From contig NZ_WHNP01000048.1 of assembly GCF_009362735.1 (NCBI RefSeq), positions 1 to 58,099 on the forward strand: a stretch of DNA of 58,099 bases, read 5' to 3'. Below the pieces are notes generated by a model. That model made no database searches, had not been told where the DNA came from, and saw nothing but the letters and a program-made list of their open reading frames with translations. The DNA is from Paraburkholderia franconis. Lineage in GTDB: Bacteria; Pseudomonadota; Gammaproteobacteria; Burkholderiales; Burkholderiaceae. Position 1 is the stretch's first letter. Each line of letters begins with the position of its first letter. A program made the position numbers and the translations under genes. Below are positions 42,344 through 50,992 of this stretch, one piece after another.

Positions 42344-42410
42344 AATAGAAGAACTCGCCGATCACGCCACGAACCCTTGTCCGGCAAGGCTCGCAGCGAT
42401 TGCTGTCCGA

Positions 42411-42426
42411 TGGCATGCAAGTTGCG
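42411..42426 (+). promoter_or_regulatory. sigma-54 promoter of nirB
   Basis: TGGCATGCAAGTTGCG fits TGGCAYR-N4-TTGCW, with GG and GC in the obligatory 12-base register. Transcription would start near 42437, directly before the tandem-hairpin leader. Confidence 0.7.
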
Positions 42427-42435
42427 AATAGATGA

Positions 42436-42493
42436 GCGCTGCTTGCAAGGGCGCAAGGCGGCACGAGTGGCGGCGACTGGAAAGCGCGGCCAC
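42436..42493 (+). ncRNA. NasT/ANTAR-type tandem hairpin leader
   Basis: The first hairpin has stem CTTGC/GCAAG (42442-42457) and hexaloop AAGGGC, with A at position 1 and G at position 4, as required for ANTAR binding. The second hairpin (42467-42493) has arms GTGGC/GCCAC and GCG/CGC around the loop ACTGGAAAG, also A1 and G4 but nine bases long. The pair starts a few bases after the predicted transcription start. A T-tract terminator was not found, so the exact mode (antitermination or other) is open. The remaining leader to 42643 shows no gene. Confidence 0.55.
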
Positions 42494-42643
42494 GCAGGAA
42501 TCTGGCAACGCGGCACCCTCCCGCGCGCTCCATCGCGCGACGGAATGAGAGCCGTAGAGCGCCATAATCGGTCGGGCAATGACGTTCGACGTTCGTCGCA
42601 TCGGGCAACGCATCCCGGCGCGACCCACGACAGAACATCGATC

Positions 42644-45076
42644 ATGAGCAAACCCCGACTCGTCGTCATCGGCAATGGCATGGCCGGCATCCGCACGCTC
42701 GAAGAGTTGCTGACGATCGCGCCCGACCATTACGACATCACTGTCTTCGGCGCCGAGCCGCATCCGAACTACAACCGCATTCTTCTGTCGCCTGTGCTCG
42801 CGGGCGAGCAGACCTTCAACGACATCGTTCTCAATCCGCTCGAATGGTACGAAGAGAACGACATCGCGCTGCACATGGGCAAGACGGTCGATCGCATCGA
42901 CCGCGTGCGCCGCAAGGTCGTCGCAAGCGACGGCACAGAGGCGCACTATGATCGCCTGCTGATCGCGACAGGCTCGACGCCCTTCATCCTGCCCATCCCC
43001 GGCAACACGCTCAAAGGCGTGATCACGTATCGCGACATCTACGACACGCAAGCGATGATCGATACGGCCGCCGTGAAAAAGCGCGCAGTCGTGATCGGCG
43101 GCGGGCTGCTCGGGCTCGAGGCGGCGAACGGCCTGAAGCTGCGCGGCATGGAAGTGACCGTCGTGCATCTCGCCGACACGCTGCTCGAACGCCAGCTCGA
43201 CGCGACAGCGGGCAAGCTGCTGCAACGCTCGCTCGAAGCGCGCGGCCTGAACTTTCTGTTGAGCACGGCGACGACGGAGATCCTCGGCAACGATGCGGGC
43301 GAAGTGACGGGCGTGCGCTTCAAGAACGGCGATACGCTCGCGACCGATCTCGTCGTGATGGCAGCGGGCATTCGTCCGAACACCGCGCTCGCGGAAGCGG
43401 CGGGCCTCTATTGCAATCGCGGCGTCGTCGTGAGCGATGCGCTGCAAACGTACGATCCGCGCATCTATGCCGTCGGCGAATGCGTGAGCCATCGCGGCAT
43501 CGCGTACGGTCTCGTCGCGCCGCTCTTCGAGCAGGCGAAAGTGTGCGCGAATCACCTCGCGCTGATGGGCATCGGCAGCTACAAGGGCTCGGTGATGTCG
43601 ACCAAGCTCAAGGTGACGGGCATCGATCTTTTCTCGGCCGGCGACTTCATGGGCACCGACGGCACGGAGGAAATCGTGCTGTCGGACCCGTCGGGCGGCG
43701 TCTACAAGAAGCTCGTGATCAAAGACGATCAATTGGTGGGCGCGTGCCTCTATGGCGATACCGCCGACGGCGCGTGGTACTTCAAGCTGCTGCGCGAAGG
43801 CCGCAAGCTCGGCGAGCTGCGCGATCACATCATGTTCGGCGAATCGAGTGTCGGCGACGCGGGCGTGCAAGGCCAGAGCCGCGCCGCCGCGATGGCCGAC
43901 AGCGACGAAGTGTGCGGCTGCAACGGCGTATGCAAGGGCACCATCGTCAAGGCGATCACGGAAAAAGGCCTCTTCACCGTCGACGACGTGAAGAAGCACA
44001 CGAAGGCCGCGAGTTCATGCGGCTCGTGCACGGGTCTCGTCGAGCAGATCCTGATGAGCACCGTCGGCTCTGACTTTCAGGAACCCCCTAAAACAAAGGC
44101 AGTTTGCGCGTGCACGGACCGCAATCACGGCGAAGTGCGCAAGGCGATCCGCGACCAGCATCTGCTCACGCATCGCGACGTGTACGACTTCCTCGAATGG
44201 CGCACGCCGAACGGCTGCGCGACGTGCCGCCCGGCGATCAACTACTACCTGCTGTCGACCTGGCCGCGCGAAGCCATCGACGATCCGCAAAGCCGCTTCG
44301 TCAACGAACGCGTGCACGCGAACATCCAGAAGGACAACACGTTCTCCGTCATTCCGCAGATGAAGGGCGGCGTGACGAACCCGGCCGAATTGCGCCGCAT
44401 CGCCGATGTCGCGGACAAGTACAACGTGCCGATGGTCAAGGTGACAGGCGGCCAGCGCATCGACCTGCTCGGCGTGAAGAAGGAAGACCTGCCGAACGTG
44501 TGGAAGGACCTCGGCATGAAGTCAGGCCATGCGTACGGCAAGTCGATCCGCACCGTGAAGACGTGCGTGGGCAGCGAGTTCTGCCGCTTCGGCACGCAGA
44601 ACAGCACGCAGATGGGCATCGATCTGGAAACGATGCTCGCGAACATGTGGTCGCCGCACAAGGTGAAGCTCGCCGTATCCGGCTGTCCGCGCAACTGCGC
44701 TGAAGCGGGCATCAAGGACGTGGGCGTGATCGCCGTCGACAGCGGCTGGGAACTGTACGTGGGCGGCAACGGCGGCATCAAGACGGAAGTCGCACAGTTT
44801 CTCGCGAAAGTGAAGACGGCCGACGAAGTAAAGGAATACACGGGCGCGTTCCTGCAGCTGTATCGCGAGGAAGCGTATTACCTCGACCGTACCGTGCATT
44901 ACATCGCGCGCGTCGGGCTCGACTACGTGAAGCAGAAAGTGGTCGATGACGCGGCGAATCGCAAGGCACTGTACGAGCGCCTGCTCTATTCGCTCGAAGG
45001 CTTGCCCGATCCGTGGGAAGCGCGCATCGGCGGCAAGCAGAAGCACGAATACATTCCGCTCAAGGTCGTCGCCTGA
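42644..45076 (+). CDS. nirB: assimilatory nitrite reductase large subunit
   Basis: 810 residues. An FAD/NAD(P)H module (VVIGNGMAGIRTLEELL, residues 6-24; VVIGGGLLGLEAANGLKLRG about 147) is followed by BFD-like [2Fe-2S] regions: CGCNGVC at about 424 with CGSC at about 459, and CACTD at about 488 with CATC near 525. The sulfite/nitrite reductase domains follow, with siroheme-[4Fe-4S] ligands TCVGSEFC (about 641-647) and SGCPRNC (about 681-685). It reduces nitrite to ammonium in the cytoplasm. ATG at 42644; longer frames begin in the leader. Followed by nirD after 33 bases. Confidence 0.95.
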   Translation: MSKPRLVVIGNGMAGIRTLEELLTIAPDHYDITVFGAEPHPNYNRILLSPVLAGEQTFNDIVLNPLEWYEENDIALHMGKTVDRIDRVRRKVVASDGTEAHYDRLLIATGSTPFILPIPGNTLKGVITYRDIYDTQAMIDTAAVKKRAVVIGGGLLGLEAANGLKLRGMEVTVVHLADTLLERQLDATAGKLLQRSLEARGLNFLLSTATTEILGNDAGEVTGVRFKNGDTLATDLVVMAAGIRPNTALAEAAGLYCNRGVVVSDALQTYDPRIYAVGECVSHRGIAYGLVAPLFEQAKVCANHLALMGIGSYKGSVMSTKLKVTGIDLFSAGDFMGTDGTEEIVLSDPSGGVYKKLVIKDDQLVGACLYGDTADGAWYFKLLREGRKLGELRDHIMFGESSVGDAGVQGQSRAAAMADSDEVCGCNGVCKGTIVKAITEKGLFTVDDVKKHTKAASSCGSCTGLVEQILMSTVGSDFQEPPKTKAVCACTDRNHGEVRKAIRDQHLLTHRDVYDFLEWRTPNGCATCRPAINYYLLSTWPREAIDDPQSRFVNERVHANIQKDNTFSVIPQMKGGVTNPAELRRIADVADKYNVPMVKVTGGQRIDLLGVKKEDLPNVWKDLGMKSGHAYGKSIRTVKTCVGSEFCRFGTQNSTQMGIDLETMLANMWSPHKVKLAVSGCPRNCAEAGIKDVGVIAVDSGWELYVGGNGGIKTEVAQFLAKVKTADEVKEYTGAFLQLYREEAYYLDRTVHYIARVGLDYVKQKVVDDAANRKALYERLLYSLEGLPDPWEARIGGKQKHEYIPLKVVA

Positions 45077-45109
45077 TACGCGGCACAGCACAACGCAAAG
45101 GACACACCC

Positions 45110-45439
45110 ATGGACATGCAGGTCACTCACTCCTGGACGCGCGTGTGCGACGTCGCCGATATTCCGCGCCTGGGCAGCCGCGTGCTCGAACGCGACGGCG
45201 GCAACGTCGCGATCTTCCGCACGGCCACCGACAACGTCTTCGCGCTGCTCGATCATTGCCCGCACAAGGGCGGCGCGCTGTCGCAAGGCATCGTGCACGG
45301 CGAGACGGTCACGTGCCCGCTGCACGCGTGGAATATCGATCTCGCGAGCGGCACCGCGAAAGCTCCCGACGAAGGCTGCGCGCGTCATTTTCCCGTGCGT
45401 GTCGACAGCGACGGCGCAGTGTGGCTGGACCTTGCCTGA
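45110..45439 (+). CDS. nirD: nitrite reductase small subunit (Rieske-type)
   Basis: A 109-residue Rieske-fold protein. The cluster ligands are intact: CPHKGGALSQG gives C-x-H and CPLHAWNID gives C-x2-H. Some NirD proteins, such as that of E. coli, have lost these residues, so this one may carry a real [2Fe-2S] centre. It pairs with NirB. It is 27 bases upstream of nasA. Confidence 0.93.
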   Translation: MDMQVTHSWTRVCDVADIPRLGSRVLERDGGNVAIFRTATDNVFALLDHCPHKGGALSQGIVHGETVTCPLHAWNIDLASGTAKAPDEGCARHFPVRVDSDGAVWLDLA

Positions 45440-45466
45440 GTGTCGTCGCGGCAACATGGAGTCACG

Positions 45467-48160
45467 ATGAAAACCGTTACCCGATCCACCTGCTGCTATT
45501 GCGGCGTCGGCTGTGGCGTGCTGATCGAAGCGGAGAACGGGCGCATCACGGACGTTCAGGGCGACCCCGAGCACCCCGCGAATTTCGGCAGGCTGTGCAG
45601 CAAGGGGCTCGCGCTCGCGTCGACGGCGCAGAGCCTGACTGGCCGCGCGCTGCGTCCTGAAATGCGCATCCATCGCGCGGAAGAACGCCGCCCCGTCGAG
45701 TGGAACGACGCGCTCGATCACGTCGCCACGCGCTTTGCCGACGTAATCGAGCGGCATGGTCCGGACGCCGTCGCGTTCTACGTATCGGGCCAGTTGCTGA
45801 CGGAAGACTATTACGTGTTCAACAAGCTCGCGAAGGGCTTGATCGGCACGAACAACATCGATACGAATTCGCGGCTGTGCATGTCGAGCGCCGTCGCCGC
45901 GTACAAGATGGCGCTCGGCGCTGACGGGCCGCCCACCTGTTACGACGATCTCGAACATGCGCAGACCGTGCTGTTCGCGGGCAGCAACATGGCGTGGGCG
46001 CATCCCGTGCTGTTCCGCCGGCTCGAAGACGCGAAGGCGAAAAACCCTGCGATACGCTGGATCGTCGTCGATCCGCGCCGCACCGATACGGCGTCGATGG
46101 CGGACCTGCATCTGCAGATCCAGCCGGGCACCGACGTCGCGCTCTTCAACGGCATGCTGCATCACCTGATCTGGGAAGGGCTGATCGATCGCGACTACAT
46201 CGAGCGCCACACGGAAGGCTTCGATGCATTGAAGCGTCTCGTGCGCGAGTTCACGCCGCGCGCGGCGGCCGAGTTGTGCGGCATCGCGGAACACGATCTG
46301 ATGCTGGCGGCCGAGTGGTTCGGCGCGAGCGATGCCGCGCTGTCGCTTTACTGCATGGGCCTGAACCAGTCGAGCCACGGCACCGAGAAGAATCTCGCGC
46401 TGATCAATCTGCATCTCGCGACACGCCAGATCGGCAAACGCGGCGCGGGCCCGTTTTCGCTGACAGGTCAGCCGAATGCGATGGGCGGACGCGAAGTCGG
46501 CGGCATGGCGACGATGCTGGCTGCGCATCGCGACTTCGGCAACGCCGCGCATCGCGAGGAAGTGGCGAAGCTCTGGGGCCTCGCCGACGCCGCACGCCTG
46601 TCCGATCGTCCTGGTCTGCCCGCCGTCGAGATGTTCGAGGCGATGCGCAGCGGCAAGATCAAGGCTGTGTGGATCGCGTGCACGAACCCCGCTCATTCGA
46701 TGCCCGATATCGCGAAGGTGCGCGAGGCATTGAGGAAAGCGGAATTCGTCGTCGTGCAGGAAGCGTTCATGCAGACGGACACCGTTCCGTTTGCAGACGT
46801 CGTGCTGCCCGCCGCGACGTGGGGCGAGAAGTCCGGCACGGTCACGAATTCGGAGCGCCGCATTTCGCGCGTGCGCGCCGCCATCGAGCCCGCCGGCGAC
46901 GCGAAGCCCGACTGGTGGATCGCCAACGAAATCGCGCAGCGCCTCGAAAAGCGCATCGCGGATGCAGGCTCGACGCTGTTCGGCTATGCATCGACGCAAG
47001 CGATCTTCGATGAGCATCGCACGCTGACGCAGGGTCGCGATCTCGACATCACGGGCATCAGCTACGCGCTGCTCCACGAAGCGGGTCCGCAGCAATGGCC
47101 CTATAGCGCCGATGCAAAAGAAGGCGAAGCGCGCCGCTACACGGACGGCGTGTTCGCCACCGACAACGGCAAGGCGCGCTTTCATGCGACGCCTTATCTG
47201 GGCGTCGCCGATGCCGTCAACGCGCGCTATCCGTTCCGCCTGACCACGGGCCGGCTGCGCGACCAATGGCACGGCATGAGCCGCACGGGGCGTGTCGGCA
47301 AGCTGTTCTCGCATGCGCCGGAACCGGCCCTCACGATGCAACGCGCGGACGCCACGCGGCGCGGCCTGAACGAAGGCGACCTCGTGCGCATCGCGAGCCG
47401 CCGCGGCGCGCTCGTGCTGCCGTTGCAGCTTTCCGGCGACGTGCCGTCGGGCACTGTCTACGCGCCGATGCACTGGAACGGCCAGTTCCTCGCCAGCGGC
47501 GGCATCAACGAAACGACCCACGGCGCCGTCGATCCGCATTCGAAACAGCCTGAACTGAAGCACGCGGCCGTGCGCATCGAACGCGCCGAACTGGCCTGGC
47601 GCGTGCTCGCCGCGCGCCGCGGCGACACGCTGGCGATGCACGCGGCCGTGCAGCCGCTGCTCGCGGAGTGCGCGTATGCATCGGTGTCGTTCGAGGAAGG
47701 CGATCTGATCGTGCTGCGCGCCGCTCACGCCGAAGCGCCGCAAGGCTGGCTCGAACGCGTCTACGCGGCGCTCGATCTGCCCAAGGGCGATGACACGCTC
47801 GAGTACCGCGATGCGCGGCGCCAAACGGACAAGCGCGTGATCTGGCGCGACAACGTGATCGACGGCTTCGTGCTCGCAGGCGATGTCGCGAACGGCGACA
47901 CGCTGATGGAGCAACTGCGCGCCGCGCAGCCGTGGCTCGGCCCGCGCTTCGCCGCGTTCTCCGCGCAGCGCCAGCATGCGGCGCCGCGCGATCGCGTCGT
48001 GTGCAGTTGCAAGCAGGTAAAGGAATCGCGCATCAACGAAGCGATCGCGCACGGCGCGACGGTGCCCGAGCTGAAAGCGGCGCTCGGTTGCGGCACGGTG
48101 TGCGGGTCGTGTGTGCCGGAACTGAAGCGAATGTGCGAGACTGCTGCTGTCGCCAGTTGA
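45467..48160 (+). CDS. nasA: assimilatory nitrate reductase catalytic subunit
   Basis: 897 residues from MKTVTRSTCCYCGVGCGV. The N-terminal [4Fe-4S] cluster is bound by CYCGVGC and LCSKG (about residue 44). The bis-MGD molybdopterin oxidoreductase body follows (NTNSRLCMSSAVAAYK, GQPNAMGGREVGGMA) with the MGD-binding end domain (TTGRLRDQWHGMSRTG). A C-terminal BFD-like [2Fe-2S] extension is present from about 845 (VCSCKQVKESRINEAI, CGTVCGSCVPEL), as in single-subunit NasA/NasC enzymes. It reduces nitrate to nitrite for NirBD. A nitrate transporter is not in this window. Confidence 0.94.
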   Translation: MKTVTRSTCCYCGVGCGVLIEAENGRITDVQGDPEHPANFGRLCSKGLALASTAQSLTGRALRPEMRIHRAEERRPVEWNDALDHVATRFADVIERHGPDAVAFYVSGQLLTEDYYVFNKLAKGLIGTNNIDTNSRLCMSSAVAAYKMALGADGPPTCYDDLEHAQTVLFAGSNMAWAHPVLFRRLEDAKAKNPAIRWIVVDPRRTDTASMADLHLQIQPGTDVALFNGMLHHLIWEGLIDRDYIERHTEGFDALKRLVREFTPRAAAELCGIAEHDLMLAAEWFGASDAALSLYCMGLNQSSHGTEKNLALINLHLATRQIGKRGAGPFSLTGQPNAMGGREVGGMATMLAAHRDFGNAAHREEVAKLWGLADAARLSDRPGLPAVEMFEAMRSGKIKAVWIACTNPAHSMPDIAKVREALRKAEFVVVQEAFMQTDTVPFADVVLPAATWGEKSGTVTNSERRISRVRAAIEPAGDAKPDWWIANEIAQRLEKRIADAGSTLFGYASTQAIFDEHRTLTQGRDLDITGISYALLHEAGPQQWPYSADAKEGEARRYTDGVFATDNGKARFHATPYLGVADAVNARYPFRLTTGRLRDQWHGMSRTGRVGKLFSHAPEPALTMQRADATRRGLNEGDLVRIASRRGALVLPLQLSGDVPSGTVYAPMHWNGQFLASGGINETTHGAVDPHSKQPELKHAAVRIERAELAWRVLAARRGDTLAMHAAVQPLLAECAYASVSFEEGDLIVLRAAHAEAPQGWLERVYAALDLPKGDDTLEYRDARRQTDKRVIWRDNVIDGFVLAGDVANGDTLMEQLRAAQPWLGPRFAAFSAQRQHAAPRDRVVCSCKQVKESRINEAIAHGATVPELKAALGCGTVCGSCVPELKRMCETAAVAS

Positions 48161-48232
48161 AAGCGCAGGGCAGAACCCTGCATCCGACGCAATGAATCCG
48201 CTTGAATCACACCACTCGATGCCGTGCCATCC

Positions 48233-48808
48233 ATGCTGCGCGTTTTGCTCGTAACCGATACCGACAAGCCGATCGGCGAGTTGCGCGACGCGCTCGCGCG
48301 GCTCGGCTATGACATGCTCGCCGCCACGGCCTCGCCGCAAGCGCTGCACAAGACCGTCGAAAGCGAACGGCCGGACGTCATCATCATCGACACCGAATCG
48401 CCTTCGCGCGATACGCTCGAACAGCTTGCCGTAATGAACGAGACGGCGCCGCGCCCCGTGCTGATGTTCAGCAACGACGCGAACCAGCAGCTGATCCGCG
48501 ATGCCGTCCGCGCGGGCGTCACCGCGTATCTCGTCGAAGGACTCGCGACGCAGCGTCTTGCGCCGATCCTCGAAGTCGCGCTCGCGCGCTTTGCGCAGGA
48601 GTCGCAATTGCGCGAACGGCTCGCGCAGGCCGAGAACGAACTCGCTGAGCGCAAGCTGATCGACCGCGCAAAACGCCTGCTGATGGACTCGCAGAAGATG
48701 ACCGAACATGCCGCCTATGCGACGATGCGCAAGCGCGCGATGAATCAGGGCGTGAAGCTCGTCGAGGTCGCGCGCCAGATCGTCGCCGCAGCCGGCTCGC
48801 CAGATTGA
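48233..48808 (+). CDS. nasT: NasT: ANTAR-domain antitermination regulator
   Basis: A 191-residue protein (a GTG at 48224 is three codons upstream). A receiver-like domain (MLRVLLVTDTDKPIGELRDAL, later RPDVIIIDTESPSRDT) is followed by a coiled coil and an RNA-binding ANTAR domain (LAERKLIDRAKRLLMDSQKM, then EHAAYATMRKRAMNQGVKLV), whose AYxxMRxxAMxxxxxL pattern is diagnostic. NasT binds paired hexaloop hairpins in the nir/nas leader. Such a leader is seen before nirB. NasS, encoded next, holds NasT inactive until nitrate is present. Confidence 0.92.
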   Translation: MLRVLLVTDTDKPIGELRDALARLGYDMLAATASPQALHKTVESERPDVIIIDTESPSRDTLEQLAVMNETAPRPVLMFSNDANQQLIRDAVRAGVTAYLVEGLATQRLAPILEVALARFAQESQLRERLAQAENELAERKLIDRAKRLLMDSQKMTEHAAYATMRKRAMNQGVKLVEVARQIVAAAGSPD

Positions 48809-48818
48809 AGCGCTGCCC

Positions 48819-49961
48819 ATGAACACCTCCGCACACATCCTCTCCTCCGACGAAACGGGCAAGCTCGAGAAAACTCACTTGCGCCTGGGCTTCGTCGCGC
48901 TCAGCGATGCCGCGCCGCTCGTCGCCGCGAAGCTCCTCGAATTCGGCCACGCGCACGGACTCACGATCGAACTGCTGAAGCAGCCGTCATGGGCCGCGAT
49001 CCGCGACAAGCTGCTGTCCGGCGATCTCGATGCCGCGCATGCGCTTTACGGACTCGTCTACGGCGTGCAGCTCGGCCTCGGCGGACCGCAAACCGATATG
49101 GCCGTGCTGATGGTGCTCAACCGCAACGGCCAGGGGATCACGGTATCGAACCGCCTCGCTGCCGCGCTCGACGAACACGAGACGCTGCCCGCCGCGCTCG
49201 CGACGCTCGGCCGCAAGCCCGTTTTCGCGCAGACCTTCCCGACGGGCACGCACGCGATGTGGCTGTATTACTGGCTCGCGGCGCAAGGCGTGCATCCGTT
49301 GCGCGATATCGATAGCGTGGTCATTCCGCCGCCGCAGATGGTCGATGCGCTCGCGCAGGACCGGCTCGACGGGCTGTGCGTCGGCGAGCCGTGGAATGCC
49401 GTTGCGCAGGAACGGGGCGTCGGCAGAACGATCGCGGCGACGAGCGAAGTGTGGCCCGATCATCCGGAGAAAGTGCTCGCGAGCCGGCGCGATTTCGTCA
49501 CGCGCTATCCGAACACTGCGCGAGCGCTCGTGCAAACGATGCTCGAAGCGTGCCGCTGGCTCGACGATGACGAGCATCGCGTGGAGATCGCGCGCTGGCT
49601 CGCTGCCGATGAGTTCGTCGGTGTGCCTGCTGGTTCGATCACGGCGCGTTTGCTCAAGGCGGGTTCGGATGCGAAGCGCCGTCCCGTGCAGTTCTTCGAA
49701 GACGGTACGGTGAATTATCCGCATCCGTCAGAGGGCGCGTGGTTCTTTGCACAATTCGCGCGCTGGCGAATGACGGACTGGCGTGGGGATTTTGCGCGGA
49801 TTGCGAGCGAGGTCAATCAAACGGAGCTGTATCGCCAGGCAGCCGCAAATGTCGGCGTCAATGTCCCAGCGCAATCGCCCTCTTCGCTATTGATCGATGG
49901 ACGCGAATGGAACGGCATTGCCGATGAGGCGTATGTGAAGGGATTCGCGATCAGGGCGTGA
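48819..49961 (+). CDS. nasS: NasS: cytoplasmic nitrate sensor
   Basis: A 380-residue protein of the NrtA/CmpA nitrate-binding family, but without a signal peptide (MNTSAHILSSDETGKLEKTH). Family segments are LRLGFVALSDAAPLVAAKLLEF, FPTGTHAMWLYYWLAAQG, LDGLCVGEPWNAVAQERG and FVTRYPNTARALVQTMLEA. The lack of export marks it as the NasS sensor that sequesters NasT, rather than a transporter receptor. It lies ten bases after nasT. End of the nirBD-nasA-nasTS group. Confidence 0.92.
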   Translation: MNTSAHILSSDETGKLEKTHLRLGFVALSDAAPLVAAKLLEFGHAHGLTIELLKQPSWAAIRDKLLSGDLDAAHALYGLVYGVQLGLGGPQTDMAVLMVLNRNGQGITVSNRLAAALDEHETLPAALATLGRKPVFAQTFPTGTHAMWLYYWLAAQGVHPLRDIDSVVIPPPQMVDALAQDRLDGLCVGEPWNAVAQERGVGRTIAATSEVWPDHPEKVLASRRDFVTRYPNTARALVQTMLEACRWLDDDEHRVEIARWLAADEFVGVPAGSITARLLKAGSDAKRRPVQFFEDGTVNYPHPSEGAWFFAQFARWRMTDWRGDFARIASEVNQTELYRQAAANVGVNVPAQSPSSLLIDGREWNGIADEAYVKGFAIRA

Positions 49962-49975
49962 AGCATGTTTCGACC

Positions 49976-50009
49976 GCGCTCCGGCGTGAATCGCAGCACG
50001 CCGGAGCGC
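49976..50009. terminator. strong bidirectional hairpin between nasS and choX
   Basis: GCGCTCCGGCGTG and CACGCCGGAGCGC form a perfect 13-base stem with an eight-base loop, between two convergent genes. Neither side has a T-tract of four or more. It could act as a Rho-assisted or 3'-protecting structure for both transcripts. Confidence 0.6.
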
Positions 50010-50026
50010 AACAACAGCGCTGAAAC

Positions 50027-50968
50027 TCAATGCGCCGCGATATAAGACTTCACGGCCGGCAATCCATCCTTCCCGTCGATCGTCTGCACGCCCGCGAGCC
50101 ATTTATCCAACGCTTGCGGATTCGTCTTCAGCCACGCGAGCGCGGCCTTGTTCGCATCTTCCTTGTTCATGATCGGGACCATCACGTGATTCTCGATCGA
50201 CGTCGTGAATTGCAGGTTCGACACGAGCTTCGCCGCATTCGGGCAACGCTGCGCATAATCGGGCGGCGTGGCCGTGAAGACTTTCGCCTCGCCATAGTTC
50301 GGCCCGAACACGTCGTCGCCGCCGGCCAGGTAATCGATCTTCATCTGCACGTTCATCGGGTGCGGTTCCCAGCCCAGGAACACGATCCACTTCTTCTCGC
50401 GAATCGCGCGGTTCACTTCGACCAGCATGCCCGCCTCGCTCGACTCGACCAGCTTGAACTTGCCGAGCCCGAACTGGTTGCCGTCGATCATCTTCTTGAT
50501 CAGCGCATTGCCGTCGTTGCCCGGCTCGATGCCGTAGACTTTACCGTCGAGCTTGTCCGCATACTTCTGGATGTCGCTGAAGTTCTTCAGGCCGCCGTTG
50601 TACACATAGTCCGGCACCGCGAGCGTGTATTTCGCGCCCGTCAGATTCGGTGTCGCGAGTACCTTGATCGAGCCGGCCTTCACGAACGGCTGGATGATCG
50701 GGTCCATCGTCGGCGCCCAGTAGCCGAGGAATACGTCGATCTGCTTGCTCTTGATGCCCGCGAACGTGATCGGCACCGATGCAATCGTTTTCGTCGGGTT
50801 GTAGCCGAGCCCCTGGAAGATCGTCGACGCGAGACCCGTCGTCGCGGCGATGTCAGTCCAGCCGACGTCGGCGAAACGGACGTTGCGGCACACGGCGGGA
50901 TCGGCGGCGTGCGCGGTCGCGGCGGCCGTGCCCAGCAGGGCAGCCGCCATCATCAGCTTGCGTTTCAT
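50027..50968 (-). CDS. choX: choline ABC transporter substrate-binding protein
   Basis: A 313-residue periplasmic protein with signal peptide MKRKLMMAAALLGTAAATAHA. The motifs VRFADVGWTDIAATTGLAST, FLGYWAPTMDP and VFLGWEPHPMNVQM belong to the ChoX/ProX-type choline and betaine receptors. The Trp residues in GW, GYW and GWEPH would build the aromatic cage around the quaternary amine. SD GAGGAG is at the right spacing. Last gene of the four-gene minus-strand unit choV, choW, regulator, choX. Confidence 0.9.
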   Translation of the reverse strand: MKRKLMMAAALLGTAAATAHAADPAVCRNVRFADVGWTDIAATTGLASTIFQGLGYNPTKTIASVPITFAGIKSKQIDVFLGYWAPTMDPIIQPFVKAGSIKVLATPNLTGAKYTLAVPDYVYNGGLKNFSDIQKYADKLDGKVYGIEPGNDGNALIKKMIDGNQFGLGKFKLVESSEAGMLVEVNRAIREKKWIVFLGWEPHPMNVQMKIDYLAGGDDVFGPNYGEAKVFTATPPDYAQRCPNAAKLVSNLQFTTSIENHVMVPIMNKEDANKAALAWLKTNPQALDKWLAGVQTIDGKDGLPAVKSYIAAH

Positions 50969-50992
50969 TGCATTCTCCTCGGAATAATCTTG

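Noticed and set aside
42320..42346. GTGC...GCAC inverted repeat considered as a second NtrC site next to 42329-42343
   Set aside because: Its spacing does not fit the GCACY-N5-GGTGC pattern; only one site is reported.
44522..48862. A 1,446-codon open frame on the minus strand opposite nirB-nirD-nasA-nasT
   Set aside because: It is a shadow of G/C-ending codons on the true strand. The opposite strand has full-length proteins with cofactor motifs, while this frame is Arg/His-rich without domains.
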